64,000 bases of DNA from Malania oleifera (lineage: Eukaryota; Streptophyta; Magnoliopsida; Santalales; Ximeniaceae), in NCBI RefSeq assembly GCF_029873635.1, contig NC_080420.1:32169032-32233031 (forward strand), in the 5' to 3' direction. Both the position numbers and the translations under genes were made by a program. Each line of letters starts with the position of its first letter. Position 1 is the stretch's first letter. Under the pieces are notes generated by a model. It did not search any database and was not told the DNA's origin. It saw only the letters and a list, made by a program, of their open reading frames with translations. Of the stretch, positions 11,362 to 24,100 are shown piece after piece.

Positions 11362-12530
11362 CATTATCATATTTTAAAATTAAAACTTCTCATAATCATT
11401 TAAATCTTATTATAAAAATATACAGAACTCCCTTCAACCCTTTTTGTGTTCAAACATAATAATTTTTTTATTAGACCGTGGCCCACGACTAGTTTAGACT
11501 AATTATGTCAGTATTACACATTATTTGAATTCATTAGTTATCATATCAATATCAAGATTTAGGGTGTTCGAGATTAAAAAATACAAACCTTCAATTTAGA
11601 ATTATTAAAAAAATATCCAAAAAAAAAAAAACCAAAAAAAGACTTTGTATTGTATTTCTTTTTTCCCAAATAAACATAATTATAAATTCTAACTCAAACT
11701 AGAAGATTCAAAATGCAACATGAACTACCATCTTGCCCCTGAAATCATAGCCCTTGTGTGCAAACTTACAGCCAACATACTCAATTTTGTTATTTTTTTA
11801 ACGATTCCATCATCACCAAGGTTTAGCTGATCAATCATTTGCCTAACGGAAAAACGCTTGCCTCATAATTTGCCTGCCAACACTCTCCAATAATCAGTGG
11901 ACTGCAATGTCATTTGCACAAAGGCAAACAGATTTATCTTCCAACAGCATTCTGTATTTTCTTAGTCATTGATTACACATACAGTCCACAAAAAGCTTTC
12001 AGAAAAGACCATCTGTGTTTGTTAAGAAGGAAAAAGAACGAAAAGAAAAAACTACATGAAAGAAACTTTTTGTTGGGTGGAATGAAAGAAAATGCAACAA
12101 ATGAAACTGGTTATTGCTCAACGTGAAGGTCAAGTTTTTCATTCCATTTTCGTTCAACTTTTGGAGGGATTGATTTTGAGGGAAGGGAAAAGTCTTCCCT
12201 TCACTTTCCTTGGTTTCCTACTGCACCAATACAAGGAAAAGAACCTCCCATACAACTTTCCCTTCTTTCCTTCAGTCCTCATTTTCTCAATAACCAATCA
12301 GTGTTAAATCTCTTTGGATCAGATGGAATACATTTTATCCTGCCTGCCCATTTTGTTATGCATGCAATAACTAAATAAAATTGCTGACATTAATCTAAGT
12401 TAGTATTGATCATTAAGAATATCATGAGAAGCAAGCATATTCTAATTTCTAACAAAGATCACTGACCCACAGTAGCAAAATTTGCTAAAGCACCCTTCTT
12501 TTACAAACCTCAAAGAGAACCCCGAAAGCT
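11362..12530. other. Intergenic sequence downstream of the TTM gene
   Basis: AT-rich with A-runs (for example 11610-11640). ORFs at 11914-12126 and 12092-12307 show no family resemblance. Nothing else could be supported. Confidence 0.5.
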
Positions 12531-12536
12531 TTTATT
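12531..12536 (-). terminator. Candidate polyadenylation signal AATAAA for the TTM gene
   Basis: The plus-strand TTTATT reads AATAAA on the minus strand, about 155 bases past the stop codon, a normal distance for a plant 3' UTR. It is a positional candidate only. Confidence 0.45.
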
Positions 12537-12691
12537 TGCCTCCAGAATCTCTATTCACAGATGAGCCTGATCTGTCAAATGACTGTTTCCGAGCAGAAGG
12601 GTAAAATTTTGCAACGATGTGGGACCCAAAAAAAAATAGAGAATTAAAAAAAGAAAGCAAGGAATATGTGAATTAATATTAGGCAGATTAA

Positions 12692-12907
12692 TTAGTTTCG
12701 GGGTAGAAAACACTTAAATAAGAGTACCCCTAAACTACCAATCGCCAGGGTTAAAATCAGAGGAACTCTAGTAGTTTCAATATCAGTCATGTGTTTCTTG
12801 TCTGTTCTTAGTTGATGAGACCTCTCCCCAAAATTCTCTCGGAGTAGATTGCTAAGATTGTCTAATTGATGCGTGATCTGTCGTTGTCCTCGAGTAATAG
12901 CTACTAT
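12692..12907 (-). CDS. TTM1/TTM2: TTM exon 11 (tail anchor and stop)
   Basis: The acceptor CATACAG|ATAGTAG lies 3.1 kb downstream of exon 10. Encodes [20 protein letters not shown], a basic stretch, the hydrophobic [17 protein letters not shown] membrane segment, a short tail and TAA at 12694-12692. Confidence 0.94.
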   Translation of the reverse strand: MVAITRGQRQITHQLDNLSNLLRENFGERSHQLRTDKKHMTDIETTRVPLILTLAIGSLGVLLFKCFLPRN

Positions 12908-15900
12908 CTGTATGAAACACAACAGACAAGAATCAGAATAGAAAGGGCAAGTCAACAGAAGTTGTGTTTCATAACATGGATGCTTGAAATGAATCAAAAT
13001 TCTCAATTAGTAGGAGAGGGGGAGGGGCATTATCGTCATAATAAAACTTGACAGATCTCCATGATGAATCCTTACCAATATTGACAGAGAAAACGATTCA
13101 TGTAGCCGACCTCGCCTAATGGGATTCAAGGCTTGGTGTTTGTTGTTTTTGTTGTTGCTTTTGTTGTCATATTTATATAAAATATCCATTTTTAAAAAAA
13201 TAGATAAAATATTACAAAAATTTATGATAAAATACTGTGGATTTTATGTTTTATATAATCTCACCTACACTTGTACAAAATTGAGTGTGTTGAGTCATAC
13301 CCCCGCTTAATTTTTGAGCAGCGCCATAACTTCTGTCTATCACTTATTGCTCCTTCAACCTTCAACCTAATTTTCTCAATTTTTCAGTTCCGCATTTACT
13401 AATTTTTATCTTCCAACCTGCCATCATCCATGCACTTGAATTTTGTCCTGCTAAATCAACAACCACCTTATGCAGCTACTTAGCATAATCAGCATTCTAG
13501 GAGCACATAAACATCACAAGCCTCAACGTTCCAATTTTTTATTTTTTGTTTTTAGTTTATTTTAAATAACAGTTCATTTTTCGACACATTTAGATTTTTC
13601 AAAGAGTCTTCAATCATTTCATTTACTTTGTTTAATTAAGGATTAAAAATCAATGTTCAAGGAAATTAGAGCCATGTCACTACAATAAAGTTATTCCTCT
13701 CTCAATTTAGAGGTTTGTTACATTTTGTAGTCGTACTTGTAATCTATTGACAACTTATTCTGGGTTTCTGTATCACTTTATATCCTCAAATTTCAAAAAT
13801 TTGCTTCTCTAAACTGCCAGTCAAATCCAAGATGGTTCATGAAAGGTCAAAGACACAGTTGCACTAATCATTACATAGAACATAATTATTGGGTTTAATT
13901 TTCAGGAATTTTGTTTAATTATCCTTCCTACTTAATTTTTATTTTCTATCCTTCAAACATTGTGCTTCCTACTTCCATAGATACATTTTTATATGCAACT
14001 AAAAACTCAAGTCCTTTGAGGGAAGCTCCAATAGTGACCATGGAACATTCGATATCCCAAATTGAAGGTCCCAGGTTCAACCTGAAATGAGGTATGGAGA
14101 GGTTGGGGGGTAACAGCCTCCAGTGTCTAGCCTAGGCCCAAAGAGCCTCCCAACATATCCAAATAAGCATTTTATGGAGGGATGAATGGAATCTCTTCCC
14201 CTGTAAAGATAGTAAGCTTATGGTCATCCCACATTAGGCATGTACTAGGAAGATTTTGAGCTTATAAGAATGGTTCAGGCTTCAACTATGTAAAGCACCT
14301 TATACAGGACAAAACCATAAGGCCTATTAGCCAGAGCGGATAATACATCATTGGAGTTGGACCAAGACCATTACATTTAATATCAAAGCCGCCATGGGGG
14401 TACTATCATGTAAAAATATCCTACACAAAGGTTTAGTTCCCACACAGCAGAGTGGACTACTTATAGATTAGAGCATCAAAGATCAGACGCGAGAGCCTAT
14501 CATAATCTCACATTGACCGTGTACTAGCGAGATCTTAGGCTTATAAGAATGGTAGACTCCATATGTGAGGCTCCCCTTGTAGGAGAAAACTATGAAGCCC
14601 ACTACTCCACTAGCAACAACAAACAATACCTCACACTAATTCCTCCAAATTATAGTGATAGCTTCTGTTACAGTCTCAATAGATATATGCACCACCAAAT
14701 TATCAATTTGGGGCTGGCTTCCTAAATCCTTTTTCTCCATTCAACTTTGACTTAAAGCTGTCCCAATATTGTGCACTATTTCCAGGCAGCTCCTCAACCT
14801 TGCTTATACCTTCCTTGTTAGGTTTGGGTCCTGTCCATAAGAGTGGGACCCCAATTTTAAATCTAACAGCCAACTCTGGCTTGTTCAGACAATGATCTTT
14901 AGCCTAATTTAACTGAAATGTTAGGATGCTCTTTTGGGAAGTGGAGTTCATTTCCACCAGTCCTGGTTGTCAGGTAGCTTCCTCCTTCCCTTACTTTGAA
15001 CTACACAATTGGTAAGAAGTTTGGTACTAGTTGAAATCCATCATTTTTGTGGTGAAATATTACTGCTACTTGAGTTTGAGCACTATTGATGATGTTTGTT
15101 GTTGATTGGTGATCTCTAGGATTGCTAGGACTTGTAAGATCATTAGTTTACATACAGGAAGATCTGGTGAGTCTTGGTCCCATGGCTTTTCTCTGTATTT
15201 GAGGATTTTCCATGCAACATCCCTGGTTTCTTTTGAGTTGTTTGATTATATTTTGTCAATCATTTTGTGAGTCGATTATGGACACTTGATTTAGTGAACC
15301 CTTCTAATTCTCCATTTGATTAGCATAGGAAGGGGTAGATAGTTTTTATTTGACCCTCATCTCCTTGGCAATGTTATGAATACTGTTCCAATAGCCGTTC
15401 TATCTTTATTATTGGAATAGAATGTACAGATACTGGTGCATATAAGTATCCTGTTCCAGATATGACAATTTAATGGAATTATTTGTCAACTATATGCTTG
15501 TACAAGTGTATTTGCATAAGTATTGAATTTAATATTTTTAAAAAAAATTCAAACTTAGATGACAAAATACACTATATGATCTATCAAAATTTATCTACTA
15601 ACCTTTGACAATGCATATTCCATACAAATAATCACATGATAATGCAATTTATTGAATTACTTTCCATTGATAGTTTATCAAATTATAATACTTAACATTC
15701 TTCCATCTATTTAATCTATTAGTCAACTAGTAGAATAGATCAGTACAGCCAGTATGAGCAAAGTAACCAAATATGGCTTTATGGCAAGTACAAACAGGTA
15801 AGCTGACTGGAGTGGACCAGCTTAATGCCGGAACGGCATGTAATGAATAGAATGGTCCACCCAGGAATGGAATTTATAACATTGTTGTTTGGTGTTATCA

Positions 15901-18900
15901 CTCACTCGGGTAAGGAACTGATTGGTCAAGGGAAAAAGATAGAAACTTTACACAAGCCACCATTGGAGGTATATTATCCCACTGGATAGACATACAAAAT
16001 AGAAGCATTTTAAGTTTAAACAAAGAGAAAGGTCTAGCAAGACAAGCCATGGTACCTCTTCCATCAGGGGAGATTCTTTTGCCAACTGGGAAGAAGATGA
16101 GGAATTATGCATCATGGATCCAGTCAAGGAGCCATTGCCCAATCCAGATATGAAGTAAGAAGTGGGAGCAGATCCATTGCAGGCTTCAGCTTGAAGAGCC
16201 ATGCTTTGTTGAGTGCTAGAAACTTTCTTAATGGTGAACTTTGAATTGAGCTCTTCAATCCGAGATGTAAACTCATCCATCCTCTCAGTTAGTGTCGAAA
16301 TCTGTTCTGAGAGTTGTATAATGACTCCCTAAATAAGGAAGGAGAAATAATCAAGAGATAACAGAATGATATAAACCCATCAATAACTCAATTTCCTGAT
16401 ATGAGTGCTAGCATCAGTTCACAATTTTGACAAATCTGGGCAATGCATGCACAGCACATGCTAAATTCACACACCATGCTTGCCAATCGCACAAGGTTTA
16501 GACGTGTCAGTTGCATGAATCAAAACAGGCCTTAGCAATTCTGTTCCTGATATATTCATGAAATCACCTGGTTTGCTAAGGCTGCTGGAGATTCTGCAGT
16601 TCTGTCATCAAACCTTCGGTTGTGGACAGCAAATCCAGTGAATTTGGGTAGATTCTTGTCATTCTGGTTTGAGTAAGAGTGTGACATACCACTGTTCAAG
16701 ATGCACATTAGTTGCAACATTAGATAAGAAACTGCCAGCTTCTTAAGGAAGCATAAAAGATTATCAAGAATACATAAAAGGTATGATTTTTGGGAAATTT
16801 TGATGAAATGGGAGTACAAATAGCTCTACAAACTGTCTAGTTAAAATGATGATTTTGCAGCTTCTTAGGAATGCTCATTGCAAAGCCAGAGTTTTGGCAT
16901 TGTGACTAACTTCATAAAGATCAAAGTGATAGATCCTGACGATAACAAATATTTTCTTATAAATGTACCAGAAGTATTTAAAGCAGGTCCTCCCAGAATA
17001 CCAACCCCCCCCCCCCCCTCTTCACGAACAAAACACAAGAGGAGCCGATCTTGCGAGTTCACAAGGTAAATTGATTATGCTGAAAGAAAAGTATGGCATA
17101 AAATGACGAGAAGAAAGGCCCAGGTTTTGTATGATATCTCAATACATATATGCAAAAGGAAAAAGGAGACACTAGTTCAGCAGGGGCAAGCTGTTTTCAC
17201 TTCAAATAATAAGAATGGTGGAGCAAGCTACCTTGACATCAGAATCGTATGAAAGCTAAACTTCACCTATTGAGAGTAATTGAACTTGTAAAGCATGCTT
17301 TAAGCATAAAAGAGATGAGATGATGCAAAGAATGAAATACAACAACCAAATTTCAGAAAGCAAGCATGTCTCAAAGTCTGCCACCACATCCCCGCCCACT
17401 TCCCATTTCTTCCACCCCATCCAAGAAAGTGTTGTTGCACATCTACTACAAATGATCAGAACTACACAGGTGGATGAGAAAATTGCACCTTTTAAGATGC
17501 TTGTTTCTCATGGCAATCCTATCTGCAGAGGCTCGAGAAAGTGCTTCTTTCGGGCTTGAGACCAGATCCTCATCTAAGCTGAGCTTTGTCTTCAAGTCAT
17601 CTGGCAATGCCTGTGGAATGATCATATCAGAACTGCAAATATGCAGGAGAAAGCATCATAAACTTTGGAAGCAATCATACCATAACCTCATTCACAAGCT
17701 TTTCCAGCTGAATTTGTTCTATATAAGTGCGGGGAATGTATGAACCATCCAAACCCAGCTGCTCAGCCACACATTTTACAACCAAGCGATCTCTTCCTTG
17801 CACCTATTTTGTAAAATAGCAAAAATTTTGAGTTAGGATTTAGCTTTCATTAAATTTGCATGCAACATAGCAAACAAAAAACAAAAAAGCTTGGGAAAAA
17901 ACTAACAGAAGTTTTCCATTAAATAACTAACAGCCAGGCGCTAAACCAGCAGTTCTTCAAAATTGATCTCAAGAGACCTTGCTGAATACAGCATCATGTA
18001 ATTAAATAGCGGCATAAGATGTTCTATTGGCATCCACCAAAGTACAATTAGGAAGCATATTGGACAAATCATATGCAAGGCTGATCAATCACTGAAACCT
18101 TTTAAGATGAAATCTCCATTAAGAACACAAATCTGCCAAAGTTTTTGCTTAAACAAAGTTCTGCATTCAATTTTTCCTTCATAAATTTAACTTCATGTCT
18201 ATGCACATAACTTTTTATGTTCAACTGCAAACAAAAGGCATGACGCATATCTCACCCTCAAGGAAATTGTACAATGTATGATAATTCCATTTTAGATATA
18301 TGATGCAGATGTTTGTACATTTGACTTCTCTGCCATTTTGAGAAATTGTACAATGTATGATAATTCCATTTTAGATATATGATGCAGATGTTTGTATATT
18401 GATTTCTCTGCCATTATGCATTCAAGATTGGCCAACCGTATAAAATTGAGAGAACTTGCTCTGAAACAAAAAAACACTCAAACCATGTTCCTCTAGTCTA
18501 AGCATGTATTCAACAATGCATAGGGCAGCCCAGCGCATGGGAATTCCACCCGATTCAAATTTCAGTTTTGACCCTAATTTTGTAGGCTTCAAAAATACCA
18601 AAATTATAATGAAAAATTGGAAGTTGATTTTGAGCTCAGTTTTACAAAATAACAGAACTCAGTAGTAAAACATGGAATTTGAATATGAAACTTTGCTAGC
18701 TGCCAATAGATGGAATAATGCATGATTTAGAACCATAATAGTGTTAGTAGAATACATCAATGACAAAGGTGTAATAATGAACATTCATAAATAAAGCTCA
18801 CAAATCAATCAAATACTAGTTCGTACGCACATACAATTAATTTAGACATGCAAAAAGCTGAAATAAATGTAGTTAAAGTTCAAGTCAAATGATGCATAAA

Positions 18901-21059
18901 ATTTCCAAATGCTGAAAGCTATCATTACTATCCTTATCAATACCTCATAATAATCTTTATTCTCAATAAAATAAATAAAAAAGATATATTAAGAGAAAGA
19001 GGTCATCATAGAAAGAAATCTTTGATGCCAATTTACAACAAAATGCAAATATAATAATCCAAGATATATCTTTTGTTGTTTTTATGTATTTGTAACAAAA
19101 TATAATACAAAATCACGATAAAATTATTGGTTAAAAAATTATGAGAGGAGATTGAAAACATAAATATGCACAAAATATTATATGGAAGATGAAGTTTGTT
19201 CAATGTGGGTAAGGTGTTAATAAAGAACAGTTTCAAATAAGCAAAACTTAGAAGGACCTTTCTGTGTTTAAATGACTTATAATATAGTTAATGATTTGTC
19301 AAAATTAAGCTTTGTTCAAACTCCAAGTGCTTAAAATTTTGTATAAATCATGAGATTTATTTAATGAAAACTCTCAATTTTCCAGTAATTTGTATGAGAA
19401 TTATCAAGCCCTCAAATTTTCCATCAAAACTTACAAAAATGGTACTAAACAAATTTCATTGAAATTTTGAGATTTTTTATATCTTGAATGATTAGTAGAA
19501 ATTTTAAAGGAAATATTGAAAGACTGAAATCGATCACCCTCTCAACTTTGTGGGCGGAGGAAAGTGGAAATTTCAATAGTAATTTTGACAATTTGTGGAC
19601 CCTTTATGTTGGATCCGGCGTAGTATGTATGCTGCCATATTCCTGCATAAGGGGGTTATTTCCATGACTTGAGCCTGTGATGCCCAGACTGCAAGGAGTA
19701 ATCTTGCTGACATGCCAAGGCCTGCCTTCAAGAATGCACCCATTGCAGGCAGAAACTAGTGTCAATTGTAAAATAGAAAAAGAATGCATAAAGAGGTGGC
19801 ATGTGCTATAAAACCTAGCTGTAGAAAAGAAGAAAAATAAAGTATATAAGCACAAGAATCTGAAGGAGATGGTGATCTGGAAAGTATTTAATACCTGAAC
19901 ATATTGACGATTCAGTTGTTCCAACCAATCAATTTTCACAGAAACCTTATCATCTGAGAATACATGACTACTTCTTTTGAGGATAGCTGCTATTGTGTAT
20001 CCCAATGCCATCAGCCCACCCAGAAGGCGTACACTGACTTCAAAAGTTATTCTCGGTGATATGACAAACGAAGCATCTGTAACCCATTCCTGAAATTCAG
20101 AAGTAAAAAGCCCTATCAATTTCCTTTCTTTCTGAAATTCAGAAGCAAAACTGATCAATTTAGATAATAATATGTCACAATAATTTCCATTCACCAGTCA
20201 AATGATACCTCAAAGAATATTAAAGTCAGCACAAGGGCAGATGAAAGCATTAAAATATGGTTCCTATGCTAGACGAAACAATCAATGAACAAAAAAGGAA
20301 GAAGAAGAAGAAGAAGAAGAAAGATATATTTTATCCTCATTGGTTACACAAAGTTTGGCAATGAGGGGGAGTGCAGGAAAGAAATAAAGAAACATTGAGC
20401 GCTCAAAAGAATTGGAGGGTTTTTCTCCTTGTACAATTGATTTTGAGAAATTTAGGGACATAAAAAGAAAAAACGACAAAGAGACAATCTTTTTTCTGTT
20501 TTGGGTTCTTAGGAAATAAAATAACTTAATCTAATTTAACCCTAGTAAAACTTAGGCAAGATGAATTTCTTTTCTTGTGGGGATTAAGAGAAGTTTTAAT
20601 AAATAAATAATAAAAAAAAACATTAAAAATAGAACATTGTGAAGAGATTTATCAATGTTCAATGCATTTTCTAAAGCGTTCCTTCTGTGAAGAAACTGTT
20701 CTTGGAGTGCTTGAGAGGTCAAGATTCAGACTGAATGCGGTTAGACGACTCAATCATTAGGTAATGTTGTTTTAAATTTCATTCTGTTCTTTGTTTCCAT
20801 TCTCACTAACCAACCAGAACAATAGAATTTTCTTCTTCTTTCTTTTCTCCCATCTCTTTTCATTTTGTTGGGTGGAGGTTTTGAGCCACAAAAACAGCCT
20901 CTCCAATTGTGAACGCCTGTGTAATTATGTCCTCCCCAGACTTCTGCCATGGTGTGGGAGCTTTCTGGACTGAACATTGCACTTTGAGTGGTGGATTGGG
21001 ACTTCACCACATAACGGATGCTTACAACCGCCTCCAATAGGATCTGTGTAATGGGAAAA

Positions 21060-21101
<42 letters not shown>

Positions 21102-24100
21102 CTTCCATAACTAAAGAATCAAAGAAACTTCCTGCTTCGTTAAGAAAGAACTGTGGGTGTCTTATCCTATAGAGAACAACTCTTGGTGAGTTAAATATGA
21201 TGTCCAGAGTATGGTTTACGGGTTACCTGAAAATTTTCAAAAAACAAGCTGTGTAACAAGAAGTTCTGTCTCCAAGTTAGTTCTTGGTATTTGGCAAGAA
21301 AACTAGACATGCTTGAGAAAAACAAATTCTTCTTACAGAAACCTAATTCATTTTTCCCTTTATTATCAGCTTGTGTATTATAAACATTCAAATGCATGTA
21401 ACCATGCAGAACTCACTAGCATCCTGGAAACATATAAATATAGTTACATAAAAATGTCATTAATATTATTTTAGTCTTCCAAAGAAAAAACATTGACAAG
21501 ATATAAGCCCAAAATGACCACCAAACAACTAAAGAAAAAGAAATAAAAAATACAAATAAGATAAGTACTGAAAGTCAAAGATCAAAATATCCAAACTGCT
21601 ACGTTCTAACAAGAAACCAATCTCACAAACCATGATACAATTGCATTATTAAATTAAAAAAGCACACACTGATCAATATAATTATCACTAGCCTCCATCC
21701 TCAGATAGGGAAGCCCGGTGCACAAAGCTCGCGCGCATGCGGGGTCCGGGGAAGGGGCGGACCACAATGGGTCTATAGTACACAGCCTTACCTTGCATTT
21801 TTGCAAGAGACTGTTTTCACGCCTTGAACTCGTGACCTCCAGGTCACACGGCGACAACCTTACCATTGCGCCTAAGCTCCCCTTCAGCCCCCATCCTCAG
21901 ATGCGTAGGTAGAAATAAGCCTCAACCACACATGGCCTAATATTTTATGTATTGCAATGTGAACATTATTCTCAAACAGAGGCATCAATAAATATAAAAT
22001 ATGGCTATGGTAGCTATTATTTCTCAAAATCTGGTGACTAGTTTTCAAATCTGCAATCATAATATGAAAAAATCTCAAAAATACGTAAGAGCACACCTCA
22101 AACATTAGATTGTATTTTCCATCTCTATTCCGCATCCTTAGATATGACTGGCAAGATTCAGGATCTTCACCAGGTGGAAGAAGATATATATCGTAAGTCT
22201 GCTCCAGAGTTTCTGTGTGATCTTTAGAGACGGCATCCTTGATTTGATCCTCCGTCAATTTCCTTGATGACTACAAAAACATCTAGCACTCTGTTAGAAG
22301 TAGACAAATATATATCTATCTATCTATATATATATATATATATTGGTATTTAAAAAACATTGGATAGGTACACAAGCTAGTACCAAAAAAGAAGAAAGAA
22401 GATAAATGAATTAAGAATGTAAATTAACAGGTGTATTTTTTGGAATTATTCACAAAACAAGCAAAAACATTAATACATCTAGAGATATTAAGTGACATAT
22501 TGCAAACTCCGAGTTGAAAAAATTTACAAGTTTCTTGAATAAATCCAAAAAGCATAATTTTTCATCAATTTTTCAAATAAATAAACTGGATATCAACCTT
22601 TAAAATGTAAGTAGGAGACTGGAATCCAGTGAATGGGTTGAATTTGTTGATGATTTTTATATGTGCTGCTTGGAGATCAGGCTCAATGAAAGCCTTATAC
22701 ATGGGGTATACCTACACAGAAGAAAGCAGCTTAGAACTTCTAGAAAAGGAAACTCTTACGAGCATCCTAAAACATAAATCTAATAAAGGATAAGGGAAAT
22801 ACTGTTTCAGATATTTGATGGATTATTTCTTCTGGTTCTTGGCCAGCACGTTGTATGTCCCGCAAAACCCGTTTGACTAGGTCAAAGTGAACTCCACCCA
22901 TGACAGATACTCGAAGGTCCAATAAAGGCCGCAATCTTTCACTCAGAGCATAAATTCCCTCAATAATCACAATACGGGAGCTTGGAACTTCAAGTGTTCT
23001 GTTTCCAATACACAATTAAGTTACATGAACTATAAGATTGAAATGGAGTGCTATTGAAAAATTACATAGAGGTTGCAATAAAGCAGTAATAAGAACTATA
23101 AGATTGAATACACAATAAGAACTATAAGATTGCAAGTGTTCTGTTTCCAATACACAATTAAGTTACAAGAACTATAAGATTGAAATGGAGTGCAATTGAA
23201 AAATTACATAGAGGTTGCAATAAAGCAGTAATAAGCAACCAAAAAAATGACTTAAATAAACAAACAATGCATTGAAGAGCATATCAAGAAATCTAGGAGA
23301 GGGATCCACTAAAAAGGGAAGGCCAATTTTAAAAGGAATACAAAAGTTAAATAAGACATGGGAAAATAAAAACTTGATAGCAATTGAAAAAAAAAATAAT
23401 ATTAAGAACAAAATGTTATCAAAAAAAATGGATGATCTCCTCACCTGAGAGAGAGAGAGAGAGGAAGTAACCCTATTTGTGAATGGATATTAACAAGTTT
23501 GCCCAATTGGTTATAAATTTGTGAAAGAGCATGAAAATGTTTGCTAATCACTACATTCAATGGCTGTTAAAATATGGGGGTATTTATTCACCCAGGAATT
23601 CAAATAAAATAAATAAATAAAACTTTTTCCTTCTATTAATTAGAGTAATGCATATTTAAAAATTTCAAAAAATTTTAGATCTACTTTGACTTCAAGCTGA
23701 TATGGTTTCCAATAGCTTTCTGTAAGAATATTCACTAGCTACTCATAGTTATTAAAAAAAGAGGTATATAACCTGTATCCTGTGCGGGAGCCAGACTTGA
23801 AATCATATATTGGAACCTGAACCTGCTTTCCTTCCTTCAGATCATGGATATTATTGAGTAATGTCTCAAAGTCCGTCACGCGTGGATCTGTTTTCAAAAA
23901 GATTTCAGAACCCAGCAGAGTTATGCCATGCGTCATAGGGCAACTTTTAAGCACCAGAACACTTTGATGAATTTATTATAATTTTTGCTCAGAACAATGA
24001 AATGAAGTTCAGAAATGTTAGGTGGATCTAAAATGTGGTGAATATGTAAAACAACAGCTTCAAATGACAGGCACATCTATGTGGTCACACTTCTAGTATG

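Larger units (their letters stand above)
12908..16055 (-). other. TTM intron 10 (3.1 kb)
   Basis: The largest intron; it holds an RTE LINE tail and a pair of diverged direct repeats, listed separately. No other coding sequence was recognised. Confidence 0.85.

Noticed and set aside
14030-14110. tRNA-like SINE because of GGTTCAACCTG
   Set aside because: Only a B-box-like string; no A-box at the right distance, tail or target duplications.
12908-16055. A separate host gene inside TTM intron 10
   Set aside because: No open frame or family motif was recognised there; only repeats and a LINE tail.
19604-20194. 196-residue minus-strand ORF taken as one exon
   Set aside because: Only 19895-20089 is exon 6; the rest is intron read-through that does not match the family.
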